Shown in pieces: positions 16,982 through 25,905 of a stretch of DNA of 64,000 bases. Position 1 is the first letter of the stretch; every line of letters starts with the position of its first letter. This stretch comes from an uncultured Clostridia bacterium (GTDB lineage: Bacteria > Bacillota > Clostridia > Christensenellales > Aristaeellaceae). The translations under genes and the position numbers were made by a program. The notes beneath the pieces were generated by a model. That model did not search any database. It was not told where the DNA came from and saw only the letters and a program-made list of their open reading frames with translations. Where the stretch lies: the NCBI GenBank assembly GCA_937894675.1, contig CALCQO010000023.1, forward strand, positions 62,001 through 126,000, in the 5' to 3' direction.

Positions 16982-17479
16982 TTACTTCATTTGGAACTGG
17001 AAACGGGACCGCCCGGCATTGGCATGGGTGATGGCCGCGGCGACGGCGTCCGCCGCGTCGTCTGGCTTTGGCGTATCCTTCAAATGCAAAATCATTTTTA
17101 CCATCTGCTGCACCTGATGCTTATCCGCCTTGCCATAGCCGACAACCGCCAGTTTGATCTGCATGGGGGTGTATTCGTACAGGCAATTGGGGGCAAAAGA
17201 CGCGCACTCCATGATGGCCACCCCGCGGGCAGCGCCGACTGTAAAAGCGGTGGTTACGTTTCTGGAAAAGAACAGCTCTTCAAACACGATTTCATCCGGA
17301 TGATAGGTGTCCAGAATCTGCCGCACCTGATTGCGGATAGACAGCAGCCGGTCTGGAAAGGATTCATCCGGCGGCGTGGACACAATACCATAGGCAACCA
17401 GCGACATGTCGCTGCCCTGGGCTTCGATAATGCCCCAGCCCATGGTTGCCAGTCCCGGGTCAATCCCCAATATCCGCAT
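16982..17479 (-). CDS. ruvC: Holliday junction resolvase RuvC
   Basis: 165 aa. Metal-binding acidic residues are visible at D7 in GIDPGLATMGWG, in the FEELFF motif, and in the C-terminal KPDDAADAVAAA. Cuts Holliday junctions symmetrically in complex with RuvAB. Ribosome site AGGAGGACGC precedes ATG 17479. It lies 45 nt after the helicase gene with no hairpin between, so they probably share a transcript. Confidence 0.96.
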   Translation of the reverse strand: MRILGIDPGLATMGWGIIEAQGSDMSLVAYGIVSTPPDESFPDRLLSIRNQVRQILDTYHPDEIVFEELFFSRNVTTAFTVGAARGVAIMECASFAPNCLYEYTPMQIKLAVVGYGKADKHQVQQMVKMILHLKDTPKPDDAADAVAAAITHANAGRSRFQFQMK

Positions 17480-17524
17480 GCGTCCTCCTGTTCCAAAGCA
17501 TCATAAAACATTTGTTCCCCTAAG

Positions 17525-19726
17525 TCAAACACTGAAACCGGGGGTATCCCTGGCGGAAAGCCACCTTTGCATGAGCTTTTCAACATGGGCGCGGGCATAC
17601 CCGGCTCCCTGCAGAACTTCCTCGCTGCCTTGGGGCCTTTCTCCCATCAACCCAAGGAATTGGCTGACTTTCAAACCCAACGCTTCCTGAATATCAGCGT
17701 CGCTGCCCTCGGGGGAAACCAGATAGTAGCACAGCAGGGAGTCCTTTTGTCCGATGCGGTGCGCACGATCCTCCGCCTGGCTGTGCACCGCGGGGGACCA
17801 GTCCAACTCTCCAAACACCACGCAGGTTGCCTTCTGCAGATTCAGACCGGAAGCGGCCCGCAAAGAGATGCAGCAAAGGTTGGTACGCCCCGTCATAAAG
17901 CGCTCCACGCTGCTTTCCTTTTGGGCAGCAGTTTCCCGGCCTGTGATAAAGGCAGGGGATAGGGTGCGCAGTTCTTTTTTGTATACATCCATCACCGCGT
18001 GGTGATGGGCGAACAACAATACCTTTTCGCCGGAATCCAGCAGCGCCCTAACAAACTGGGATACATAGGGCGCTTTCGCAAGCCCCGTTGCCTGGCGCTG
18101 TCCCTGGGAAATGTTCCCTTCCAGCAAAGCGCGCTCAGAAGGGGTCAGTTCACTGTTTTCATGCAGCGTCATCAGGTTCTGGAGTACGGGCTGCATCATG
18201 GCGCGGTATACGCTGCTGTCCGCGTCAATCTCCTGCACAAGCCGCCGTTTGTCCGGCAATTCGGGCAGTACTTCCGCCTTGGTGCGCCGCAGCATGACCC
18301 CTTCCCGCCGCAGATGGCTGCCTAACAAATCAGGCTTTGCTACAATAGCGTTTCCATACCCATAGCACCACTCCCGGGTGAAGGATTCCCAATCCCCCAG
18401 CATATGGAAGTCCAGAATGTTGACGATATTCCAGATTTCCCCGCCATGGTTGTAGATGGGGGTTCCGGATAACCCGATGACCCTTTCGCAACTTTCCGCC
18501 AGCAGGGAAGCGGCGCTGTATTTTTCAGTTCCCCCGTGGCGCAGTTCCTGTATCTCATCAAATACCACCATACGAAAGGGAAGGCTGGGCAGCGTTTGTT
18601 TCCATCCCCTAAGCAGCAGGTAGTGCATCAGATAGATATCAGCCTCCGGCAAGTCGTAGGGTTTTAAGCCCTTGAGAACATGCACCCGGGGCGGTCGGCC
18701 ATTAAGCAGCAGAAAACGCTGGATTTCGCTTTGCCAGTTGCGAACCAGATGGGGTGGAACAACAATCATGGCGGGGTAGGCGTTCTGCGCCGCTATATTG
18801 GCGAGGGCTTGCACAGTTTTCCCAAGCCCCATTTCATCAGCCAGCAGCCCTCTGGGGGTCTGGTACAGCCAGTTCAAACCAGCCTGCTGAAAAACACGCA
18901 GGGTGCCTGTAAACTGGCTGCTGGTTAAAGGGATATTGGGCAGCGCGTGCTGCAGGCTGGCCAGGCGCTGATAGTGATCCCTAGCGCTTTGCAACTGTTC
19001 CTGCCACCTGTCTAAGTCTTTTGGTGAAATTTCCAGGGGATACCGCTGCATCAGCCAATTGACATCCCCGACGCTCCGGCGGTTCGCGGTAAAAAACGCG
19101 GTGCCGCGCCGGCCTTTGTCAGAACCCGGGAACAGCCGTTTGGCAAGCTCGGTTACGCAGGGCTCTCCTTTGATCGTCCATCCCCGCCGCTGACGATTGT
19201 AGCTGAGTGTGCCGTACAGATGCCCGGAAACATCGAATGGCTGCAGATACGCGGGGACATAATCCAATGGCTGTGTCGGCTGTGTTTGCAGGAAAGGCTG
19301 AGGCGCCTTGATGTGCCTTGCGGGCATGGGCTGCGAAATGTCCGCGTCAGGCTGTCCGCTTGGCATGGCAACGCCCCATAAACGGTTCAGGCTCAGCAGC
19401 CTAACAGGCTTGGACGCAAGTGTTTCCGGCAAAGACAAGCCGTGCTCACAGACAATGATTATTCCGGTAATTTTGTCCGAGCTTGCGTATCTGGTTAGCT
19501 GGCGCAGCAGCGTTGTTTTGTTGGGGCGTCCTCTTTTTATCTCAATTCCGATGCCGTGGGATAATATGTCTACCCGACATCGCGGCGCGATTTGCACCTC
19601 ATGCGCGGCTTCCAGCCCCGCGTCCGCAAGGGCGGTTAAGGCGAGCTGATGCAGGGCTTGTTCTTCAAATGTTACAGGCGCGCGCATGGACATCAAGGCG
19701 CTGTAAACCTGGCTGATCTGATCCAT
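17525..19726 (-). CDS. SNF2-family helicase with N-terminal PD-(D/E)xK nuclease-like domain
   Basis: 733 aa. Residues about 20-100 contain a compact nuclease-like motif: E21/E22, then D53 in RVDIL and E62-x-K64 in IEIKRG, the order expected for PD-(D/E)xK folds. The SNF2 ATPase follows: Walker A DEMGLGKT (297-304), DEIQ box (390-393), SGTP motif and the motif VI QAEDRAHRIGQ. It would translocate on DNA and possibly cut it. Being first in a run with ruvC, ruvA and ruvB suggests a role in recombinational repair. The linker region (130-270) is unassigned. A nuclease-dead targeting domain is the main alternative. Confidence 0.75.
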   Translation of the reverse strand: MDQISQVYSALMSMRAPVTFEEQALHQLALTALADAGLEAAHEVQIAPRCRVDILSHGIGIEIKRGRPNKTTLLRQLTRYASSDKITGIIIVCEHGLSLPETLASKPVRLLSLNRLWGVAMPSGQPDADISQPMPARHIKAPQPFLQTQPTQPLDYVPAYLQPFDVSGHLYGTLSYNRQRRGWTIKGEPCVTELAKRLFPGSDKGRRGTAFFTANRRSVGDVNWLMQRYPLEISPKDLDRWQEQLQSARDHYQRLASLQHALPNIPLTSSQFTGTLRVFQQAGLNWLYQTPRGLLADEMGLGKTVQALANIAAQNAYPAMIVVPPHLVRNWQSEIQRFLLLNGRPPRVHVLKGLKPYDLPEADIYLMHYLLLRGWKQTLPSLPFRMVVFDEIQELRHGGTEKYSAASLLAESCERVIGLSGTPIYNHGGEIWNIVNILDFHMLGDWESFTREWCYGYGNAIVAKPDLLGSHLRREGVMLRRTKAEVLPELPDKRRLVQEIDADSSVYRAMMQPVLQNLMTLHENSELTPSERALLEGNISQGQRQATGLAKAPYVSQFVRALLDSGEKVLLFAHHHAVMDVYKKELRTLSPAFITGRETAAQKESSVERFMTGRTNLCCISLRAASGLNLQKATCVVFGELDWSPAVHSQAEDRAHRIGQKDSLLCYYLVSPEGSDADIQEALGLKVSQFLGLMGERPQGSEEVLQGAGYARAHVEKLMQRWLSARDTPGFSV

Positions 19727-19754
19727 TCATGTCTCCTTGCGATGTTCGCGCTAC

Positions 19755-19783
19755 ATTATATCCTATGCGGAAGGGGAACACAA
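19755..19783 (-). promoter_or_regulatory. Promoter of the helicase–ruvCAB operon
   Basis: TTGTGT (19778-19783), 17-nt spacer, TATAAT (19755-19760) on the minus strand. A 13-bp palindrome GAACA-CAA-TGTTC (19776-19788) overlaps the -35. Confidence 0.7.
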
Positions 19784-19801
19784 TGTTCACAAACCCTTCA
19801 C

Positions 19802-19830
19802 TTGTACCTGTATCACCAATATGTTATCAT
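19802..19830 (+). promoter_or_regulatory. Promoter of the L,D-transpeptidase gene
   Basis: TTGTAC (19802-19807), 17-nt spacer, TATCAT (19825-19830) with an extended -10 TGT at 19822-19824. Confidence 0.65.
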
Positions 19831-19859
19831 CATAAGGATTTTATGTTAAGGAGTTTATC

Positions 19860-21611
19860 ATGTTCCGACGCATGTTTGTAATAATTCTGGCTGTAATGCT
19901 GTTCCTGCCCCCGGTTTCCGCCCAGGAACCAACCGGCAGCCTGCTGATTCGTCCGGGGAAAACGGAACGCATCGCCTTTGAAGCGGCTTCCGCCGGGAAT
20001 GCCGTAATCGCTCTGCAAGATGCAGGCGGCGCTGAACTGTTTACCATTTATGATGTGTTTCCAGCGTCCGTTGGAACCAACTACTTTGTCTGGAACGGAT
20101 ATGCCGCCGATGGACAGCCGGTTGCCCAAGGCTCGTATCAATTATCGATTCAGACGGAACAAAGCACCATCCTGAAGGATGTAACGGTCGGTACTGTTGG
20201 GCCATCGATAGATTCCTTCAACATCAGTTCCGCCACCGTTACACCGGGTGAGGAGTGGCGGGTTACCGCTTTTCTCAACCTGCCGGGTGAGTTAACCGCC
20301 AGCCTGAACATCGACGGCGTGATGCAGGTGGTTGCCCATAAAGGCGCGCAAACCGGAGAAAACACCTTGGTATGGGATGGGTACTACAATGGCAACATGC
20401 TCTCTCCGGGCACCCATATGCTCGCGTTGGAACTGAGGGATGATACCGGCTTTTTAAGCAATCCCCACTACATCGGCATCAACCTGGCGGCGGTTGCCAC
20501 ACCCGAGCCTACCCCGGTGGCGACCCCGGTACCTACCCCCAAGCCTGTCAGCTACAAGCCTCCGACCGCGGAGCAGGTAGCCCCGGAACAATTGGGCAGC
20601 AATTACTGGACTTTGCCCGCCGGCAAGTGGGATGAAGCGGCTATCTGGAATGTGATGACCCAGCCCATCACCGTGGTGAAGGGGCTAAGCAAACGGGCGC
20701 AGACTGAAATGTACCGCCTGCGCGCGGCTCCGGACACCAGCATGAAGGATGAAAACATACTGGGCGAAATTACCTGCGAATCCCAGGGTGTGAATATCTT
20801 GCAAACGCTGGACAACGGCTGGTCCTATGTGGAAATATTTAACAGCAGCTACGGGCCGGACTGTGATGCGCGCCCCGGTTGGGGCAACAGCGACGAACTG
20901 ATCCGCGGATATGTGGAAACAGACCGTCTCACCTCCATCACCCCCCGCACAGATTATGGGATTCTCATTGATAAACTAACTCAGGTTATGTATGTGTTCC
21001 AGGAAGGAAAACTGATGACGGAGTTGGCCATCTCAACGGGCAAGCCAACCAAACAGCAGCCCTGGAACGAGACGCCCTCCGGTGAGTTCCTGATGGTGTC
21101 CAGAACCGGCGGTTTCTACGCCGGGAACCTATATTGCGACATGGCGATGCGCATCAATGGCGGCTGCCTGATTCATGAAGTGCCCTACATTATGAACGAA
21201 GCGACCAACTATAAGGATTACAGCTCCGAGGAATGGAAGCTGGGCACCAAGGCGAGCCATGGCTGCATTCGCGTCCAGAGAAAAAAGAACGATGAAGGCG
21301 CCAACATGTCCTGGCTTTGGAACAATATCAAAGTCAACACCAAGGTGCTTGTCTGGGATGATATGCCGGGCAGGTATCACGACTATCCCGCGGATGACCT
21401 GATGCTCTACTACAACCCCACCGGCGGGAAGTATTTCCACTCCGACCAGAACTGCAGCAGCATCAAAAGCCGCTATCTGCCTTTGGAGGGATCCTTCCCG
21501 TATGCCCAGCTGGATGACGCGCAGCATCAGAACTTCACACCCTGCCAGTATTGCAACCCGCCCATGCGTAAGACGGAAATTGATGAACTGAACAGGCAGA
21601 ACGGGTTCTAA
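19860..21611 (+). CDS. Secreted multidomain L,D-transpeptidase (FlgD-like Ig, SH3, YkuD, Ada-like Cys domain)
   Basis: 583 aa with signal peptide (cleavage near VSA|QEP). Two FlgD-type Ig repeats (each with a VWNGYxxDG / VWDGYYNG signature) are followed by a Pro/Thr-rich linker (about residues 215-235), an SH3-like domain, and a YkuD catalytic domain with SHGCIR (H467, catalytic C469). The C-terminus has a small Ada-like metal-binding module: FH, C532 and C562-x2-C565. YkuD enzymes form 3-3 peptidoglycan crosslinks or attach proteins to the wall. Acts outside the membrane. Own promoter and terminator, so monocistronic. Confidence 0.85.
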   Translation: MFRRMFVIILAVMLFLPPVSAQEPTGSLLIRPGKTERIAFEAASAGNAVIALQDAGGAELFTIYDVFPASVGTNYFVWNGYAADGQPVAQGSYQLSIQTEQSTILKDVTVGTVGPSIDSFNISSATVTPGEEWRVTAFLNLPGELTASLNIDGVMQVVAHKGAQTGENTLVWDGYYNGNMLSPGTHMLALELRDDTGFLSNPHYIGINLAAVATPEPTPVATPVPTPKPVSYKPPTAEQVAPEQLGSNYWTLPAGKWDEAAIWNVMTQPITVVKGLSKRAQTEMYRLRAAPDTSMKDENILGEITCESQGVNILQTLDNGWSYVEIFNSSYGPDCDARPGWGNSDELIRGYVETDRLTSITPRTDYGILIDKLTQVMYVFQEGKLMTELAISTGKPTKQQPWNETPSGEFLMVSRTGGFYAGNLYCDMAMRINGGCLIHEVPYIMNEATNYKDYSSEEWKLGTKASHGCIRVQRKKNDEGANMSWLWNNIKVNTKVLVWDDMPGRYHDYPADDLMLYYNPTGGKYFHSDQNCSSIKSRYLPLEGSFPYAQLDDAQHQNFTPCQYCNPPMRKTEIDELNRQNGF

Positions 21612-21616
21612 ATTAT

Positions 21617-21649
21617 AAAGGCAGCACTTAATTCTCGTGCTGCCTTTTT
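21617..21649 (+). terminator. Terminator after the L,D-transpeptidase
   Basis: AAAGGCAGCAC (21617-21627) pairs with GTGCTGCCTTT (21637-21647), 9-nt loop, T-run. Confidence 0.93.
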
Positions 21650-21694
21650 CATGAGCCTCATTGCGCCGGAACGGGGGAGGCCGCCATGTTCCGG

Positions 21695-21723
21695 TTGCAT
21701 CCGGATAGAAAAAACGATATAAT
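21695..21723 (+). promoter_or_regulatory. Promoter of the yloU–yloV pair
   Basis: TTGCAT (21695-21700), 17-nt spacer, TATAAT (21718-21723). Confidence 0.7.
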
Positions 21724-21766
21724 ATCAGAGACCATGTATGTTACTGCCTGTAAGGAGGTTCTTGGA

Positions 21767-22117
21767 ATGGAGTTTAAGATAAAGAACGATATCGGGACGA
21801 TTTATATCTCCGAAGATGTCATGCTGAAAGTGGTCGGCTACGCCGCGCTGGAATGCTATGGCATTGTCGCCATGTCATCCAAGCGTGCCAAGGATGGCAT
21901 TGTGGAATGGCTGGGCAGAGAGAACCTGTCCAAGGGCGTCCAGCTGCGGTCTGTGGATGATATGATTGATGTCGATTTATATATTATCGTCGAGTATGGC
22001 ATCTCGGTAACCGCTGTTTGCAATGCCATCAAAGAGGTTGTGAAATATAAACTGGAAAGCATGACGGGCGTCAAGGTCCGTAACGTCAATATTACGGTGG
22101 AAGGTATCCGTATTTAA
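21767..22117 (+). CDS. Asp23/Gls24 family protein (YloU-like)
   Basis: 116 aa from ATG 21767, with AAGGAGG upstream. The sequence pattern (GTIYISEDVMLKVVGYAALECYGIVAM, then VNITVEGI at the end) matches the Asp23/YloU family. These small proteins are associated with the membrane-facing cytosol and envelope stress in Gram-positives. It is followed by the DAK2-domain gene as yloU–yloV in Bacillus, a conserved pairing. An upstream in-frame start at 21686 lies before the promoter and is rejected. Confidence 0.88.
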   Translation: MEFKIKNDIGTIYISEDVMLKVVGYAALECYGIVAMSSKRAKDGIVEWLGRENLSKGVQLRSVDDMIDVDLYIIVEYGISVTAVCNAIKEVVKYKLESMTGVKVRNVNITVEGIRI

Positions 22118-22144
22118 TCACGCTGAAAACGGGGGACGAGTATC

Positions 22145-23797
22145 TTGACAAAAGTGAAGTCGATTGACGCGGTCATGCTGCGCGAGATGGTCAACGCGGG
22201 GGCTTCCCTGCTGGAGAAAAACCGCGACGCAGTGAACGCATTAAACGTTTTTCCTGTACCCGACGGGGACACAGGCACCAACATGTCCATGACCATGATG
22301 TCTGCTGTGCGGGAAATCAACAGCAGGGATTTTGCGTCTGCCGGGGACGCGACCGAAGCGCTAGCCAAAGGCGCCCTGCGCGGCGCGCGCGGCAACAGCG
22401 GTGTAATTCTTTCCCAGCTGTACCGTGGTTTTTCCAAATCACTGGAAGGTGTGGAAACCATTTCTCCGCTGCAGTTTGCCACCGCACTGAAGAACAGCGC
22501 GGACACGGCATACAAAGCGGTTATGAAGCCTAAGGAAGGCACCATTTTAACGGTCGCCCGTGTCATCGCTGATGACGCTTTGAAGCAAGCTCAGATGGAA
22601 CCGGAAGACTTTGAGGCGCTTTTCCGTGTAATACTTTCAAGCGGTGAAAAGATCCTCGCCAAAACCCAGGAGATGCTGCCCGCGCTGAAACAGGCGGGTG
22701 TTGTCGACGCTGGCGGGCGCGGCCTGTTGTTGATTTATACCGGGTACGACGCCATCCTGCGCGGCGAGCATATCGACGAAACTTCGGTGGACATGTCCGG
22801 CGATGTGAAAACCGAAACAGAGTTTGTCGATGATCACGACAGCCTGGAAGAAATCAACTTCGCCTACTGCACCGAGTTTTTGATTCAGAATATCAACGAA
22901 GCGACGACCGAAGCGGACATCGCCGGCTTCCGCAGGCGGCTGAACCGTATCGGCGACTGCGTTCTGGTGGTTGGCGATTTAAATTTGGTCAAAGTTCATG
23001 TGCATACCAACGACCCCGGCAAAGCCCTGCAGTACGGCGGTGCGCTGGGGGAAATGGTAGGCATTAAGATTGAGAATATGCTGGAACAGCACCGGGAAAC
23101 GCTGGAAGCTAAAAATGGCGCCGCCAGCAACGAGCCGCCTAAGAAGTACGGCTTTGTATCCGTCTCCCTGGGCGAGGGGTTCTCTAAAATCTTCAAAAAC
23201 CTGGGCGTGGACTGCATCGTGGACGGCGGTCAGACTATGAACCCCAGCATTGATGATCTGCAAAAAGCGGTCAACAGTGTCCGCGCGGAATGCGTCTATA
23301 TTCTGCCCAACAATGGCAACATTACCTTGGCGGCAAAGCAGGTCGCCGAGATGAGCGACAAGCATGTTATCGTCTTGCCCACAAAGAATGTCGCCATGGG
23401 CATCGCCGCCGTCATCGCTTTCCAGCCAGACATTGAGCCGGAGGAAAACGAGGAGCGCATGAACGAAGCCTCCCAGTTGGTGCGGACCGGAACAATTACC
23501 TTCGCAGTCAGGGATACGGACATCGACGGCCTGCACATCACCGAAGGCAGCATCATCGGGCTCAACAACGGCCAGGTTACCGCCAATGCAGATTCCACCC
23601 ACCAGGTGGCGCTGGAATTGATGGATCAGATCGTCACCAAGGATGACAGCCTGATTACCGTGTACTACGGCGCGGATGTAACCCAGGAAGACGCGGAGAA
23701 ACTGGGTGAAGAAATCGCGGAACAGTTCGACTTTTGCGATGTGGAAGTCCATGAGGGCGGGCAGCCGCTGTACTACTTCCTGCTTTCCGTCGAGTAA
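22145..23797 (+). CDS. DAK2-domain kinase, YloV/FakA-like
   Basis: 550 aa, TTG start at 22145 with a weak ribosome site. N-terminal DAK2 domain contains the nucleotide/metal motif NVFPVPDGDTGTNM and a GARGNSGVILSQ stretch; the C-terminal half is the FakA-type domain (GEGFSKIFKNLGVD, PNNGNI, VLPTKN). In Firmicutes this family is the ATPase subunit that phosphorylates fatty acids bound to FakB (DegV-like) proteins for phospholipid synthesis. No fakB gene lies in this window, so the role is by family. Ends at a terminator hairpin before recG. Confidence 0.87.
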   Translation: MTKVKSIDAVMLREMVNAGASLLEKNRDAVNALNVFPVPDGDTGTNMSMTMMSAVREINSRDFASAGDATEALAKGALRGARGNSGVILSQLYRGFSKSLEGVETISPLQFATALKNSADTAYKAVMKPKEGTILTVARVIADDALKQAQMEPEDFEALFRVILSSGEKILAKTQEMLPALKQAGVVDAGGRGLLLIYTGYDAILRGEHIDETSVDMSGDVKTETEFVDDHDSLEEINFAYCTEFLIQNINEATTEADIAGFRRRLNRIGDCVLVVGDLNLVKVHVHTNDPGKALQYGGALGEMVGIKIENMLEQHRETLEAKNGAASNEPPKKYGFVSVSLGEGFSKIFKNLGVDCIVDGGQTMNPSIDDLQKAVNSVRAECVYILPNNGNITLAAKQVAEMSDKHVIVLPTKNVAMGIAAVIAFQPDIEPEENEERMNEASQLVRTGTITFAVRDTDIDGLHITEGSIIGLNNGQVTANADSTHQVALELMDQIVTKDDSLITVYYGADVTQEDAEKLGEEIAEQFDFCDVEVHEGGQPLYYFLLSVE

Positions 23798-23818
23798 GCG
23801 GAAATACCTGATCTCTAT

Positions 23819-23843
23819 GCTGTCGTTTAACGGCAGCTTTTTT
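23819..23843 (+). terminator. Terminator between yloV and recG
   Basis: GCTGTCG (23819-23825) pairs with CGGCAGC (23831-23837) around a 5-nt loop, then six T. Only 14 nt before recG, so recG expression would rely on read-through. Confidence 0.8.
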
Positions 23844-23857
23844 CTTAAGGGGGAACA

Positions 23858-25861
23858 TTGGAACTATCACAACTGCAGGGAATCGGGAAAGTGCGCCTGC
23901 AGGCGCTGCATCAGGCAGGTATCATAAGTATCCGCGACCTGCTGCTTGTGCTGCCTGTATCCTATCGGGATACTACCAGCCCTGTGTCGCTTGCTGCCTT
24001 GCAGACTGGGCAGTCTGTCTGTGTGGAAGGTTTTATCAAAGACACGCCCAGGGTTCACTATATCAAGAAATTGTCCGTCGTCCGCGCCACATTAACCGAC
24101 GGCAGCCGCAGCGTGCCGCTGACATGGTTCAACCAACCGTGGATGGCAAAGCTGCTGCAAAAGGATGAGCATGTCCTGCTCTATGGGAAAACACAAACCT
24201 ATCAGGGGAAGCTCACCCTGTTAAACGCGGAAAGGATTCAAAGCAAAACCATCCTTCCCCGTTATCCGGCGATTGAAAATGTTCCCAATAAAACATTCGC
24301 GTCCCTGGTTGCCCAGGCGGCGGGGGAAATAGACAGCCTCTTTTCAGAAACACTGCCAGCGTGGCTGCTTAGCCGGCATCACTTGATGGGATATCAGGAA
24401 GCCGTTCGGGAAGCCCATTTCCCCAGCGGTAAGGAGCGCCTGAATGCCGCCAAACGGCGCATCGGCTTTGAAAACCTGCTGCTGTATCAGCTGGCTATGC
24501 GGCTGATGCGCGGGGAACATAAGCCCGGGTATCGGGTCGAAGCATCCAAACCGGAGAAAAAGACCTTTTTCCAAGGTCTGCCCTTCCAACTGACGGCAGC
24601 GCAGCAAAATGTACTGGAGGATATCCTCCATGATTTAGGCTCTGGCCAGGCGATGAACCGCTTGGTGCAGGGTGATGTGGGGTCTGGCAAAACCGCGGTT
24701 GCCTTCGGCGCGATGTATCATATGGCAAGGCAAGGCTATCAGAGCGCTCTGATGGCGCCCACAGAGGTACTGGCCAGGCAGCATCTGCTGAGCGCCAGAA
24801 AAATCCTGGAACCCATGGGGATATCCTGCGGCTTGCTGGTTGGCGGCATGAAGGCAAAGGAGCGGCGGGAAGCATTAACTTCGATTGAAACAGGGCAATG
24901 GCAGGTGGTAATCGGCACCCACGCCCTCATCAGCGAAGGGGTTGCGTACAGTAAATTAGGCCTGGTGGTGACGGATGAGCAGCATCGCTTCGGCGTCCGC
25001 CAGCGCAAACTGCTCAGCGATAAAAGCGATGGTGAGATTTCCCCCCATGTTCTGGTTATGTCAGCTACCCCTATTCCCCGTACCCTGGCATTGATCCTCT
25101 ATGGGGATTTGGATGTTTCCATCATCAACCAGCTGCCTCCCGGCAGGTCGCCTGTACAGACCCGCATCGTGCAGGAATCCAAGCGGAATGATTTGTATGG
25201 CTATATGAAGGATGCTGTCAAGCGCGGTGAGCAGGCCTTTCTGGTTTGCCCTTTGGTGGAGGAAAGCGAAGTTTCCGAGGGGAAAAGCGCGACCCAGATG
25301 CACGCGGAACTGCAGCGCGGGGCATTCAAGGGTTTGCGGCTTGGCCTTACATACGGCACCCAAAACCCACAGGAAAAGGAAGAAACGCTATTGCGATTCT
25401 CACGCGGGGAAATGGATATTCTGGTGGCAACGACCGTCATCGAAGTGGGGATTGATGTACCCAACGCCACCATTATGGTGATTGAAAACGCGGACAGGTT
25501 TGGGCTCTCCCAGCTGCACCAGCTGCGCGGCAGGGTGGGAAGGGGAACCCGGCAGAGCTGGTGTTTCCTGATGGGGGAACCCAATGAACGTTTAAAAACC
25601 ATGTGTGATACCAATGATGGATTTGTGATTGCCCAGAAGGATCTGGATTTGCGCGGGCCGGGAGAGTTCCTGGGCACAAGGCAGCATGGACGAATCGCTC
25701 CGGAGGCTTATGGTGTAACGGATTTAATGCTGATTGAGGAAACCAGGGAATGCTCGGACCGCTTGTTGAAAGATAAGTCCCTTGAGGAGGATAAAGAACA
25801 CTTAACCGCCCTGGCGTTTGTTACCTACAAAAAAGCACTGGACAACGCAGCCATGAACTGA
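23858..25861 (+). CDS. recG: ATP-dependent DNA helicase RecG
   Basis: 667 aa, TTG 23858 behind AAGGGGGAA. The wedge OB-fold region is N-terminal; Walker A GDVGSGKTAVA, DEQH box in VTDEQHRFGVRQR, MSATPIPRTL and the TRG-like C-terminal GRVGRGxxQSWC and RGPGEFLGTRQHG motifs are intact. RecG remodels stalled replication forks and Holliday junctions. It is about the usual length (~680). The yloV–recG order is conserved in Firmicutes. Confidence 0.97.
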   Translation: MELSQLQGIGKVRLQALHQAGIISIRDLLLVLPVSYRDTTSPVSLAALQTGQSVCVEGFIKDTPRVHYIKKLSVVRATLTDGSRSVPLTWFNQPWMAKLLQKDEHVLLYGKTQTYQGKLTLLNAERIQSKTILPRYPAIENVPNKTFASLVAQAAGEIDSLFSETLPAWLLSRHHLMGYQEAVREAHFPSGKERLNAAKRRIGFENLLLYQLAMRLMRGEHKPGYRVEASKPEKKTFFQGLPFQLTAAQQNVLEDILHDLGSGQAMNRLVQGDVGSGKTAVAFGAMYHMARQGYQSALMAPTEVLARQHLLSARKILEPMGISCGLLVGGMKAKERREALTSIETGQWQVVIGTHALISEGVAYSKLGLVVTDEQHRFGVRQRKLLSDKSDGEISPHVLVMSATPIPRTLALILYGDLDVSIINQLPPGRSPVQTRIVQESKRNDLYGYMKDAVKRGEQAFLVCPLVEESEVSEGKSATQMHAELQRGAFKGLRLGLTYGTQNPQEKEETLLRFSRGEMDILVATTVIEVGIDVPNATIMVIENADRFGLSQLHQLRGRVGRGTRQSWCFLMGEPNERLKTMCDTNDGFVIAQKDLDLRGPGEFLGTRQHGRIAPEAYGVTDLMLIEETRECSDRLLKDKSLEEDKEHLTALAFVTYKKALDNAAMN

Positions 25862-25869
25862 ATCCCTGA

Positions 25870-25898
25870 TTGACAGGGCGGTATCCGCGTGTTATTCT
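25870..25898 (+). promoter_or_regulatory. Promoter of the iscR operon
   Basis: Consensus TTGACA (25870-25875), 17-nt spacer, TATTCT (25893-25898) with extended -10 TGT at 25890-25892. Confidence 0.85.
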
Positions 25899-25905
25899 GC
25901 ATGGG

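Noticed and set aside
19776..19788. The GAACA-CAA-TGTTC palindrome as a LexA box.
   Set aside because: The spacing between GAAC and GTTC is 5, whereas the Gram-positive SOS core has 4, as seen in the dinB site; kept only as an uncharacterised operator candidate.
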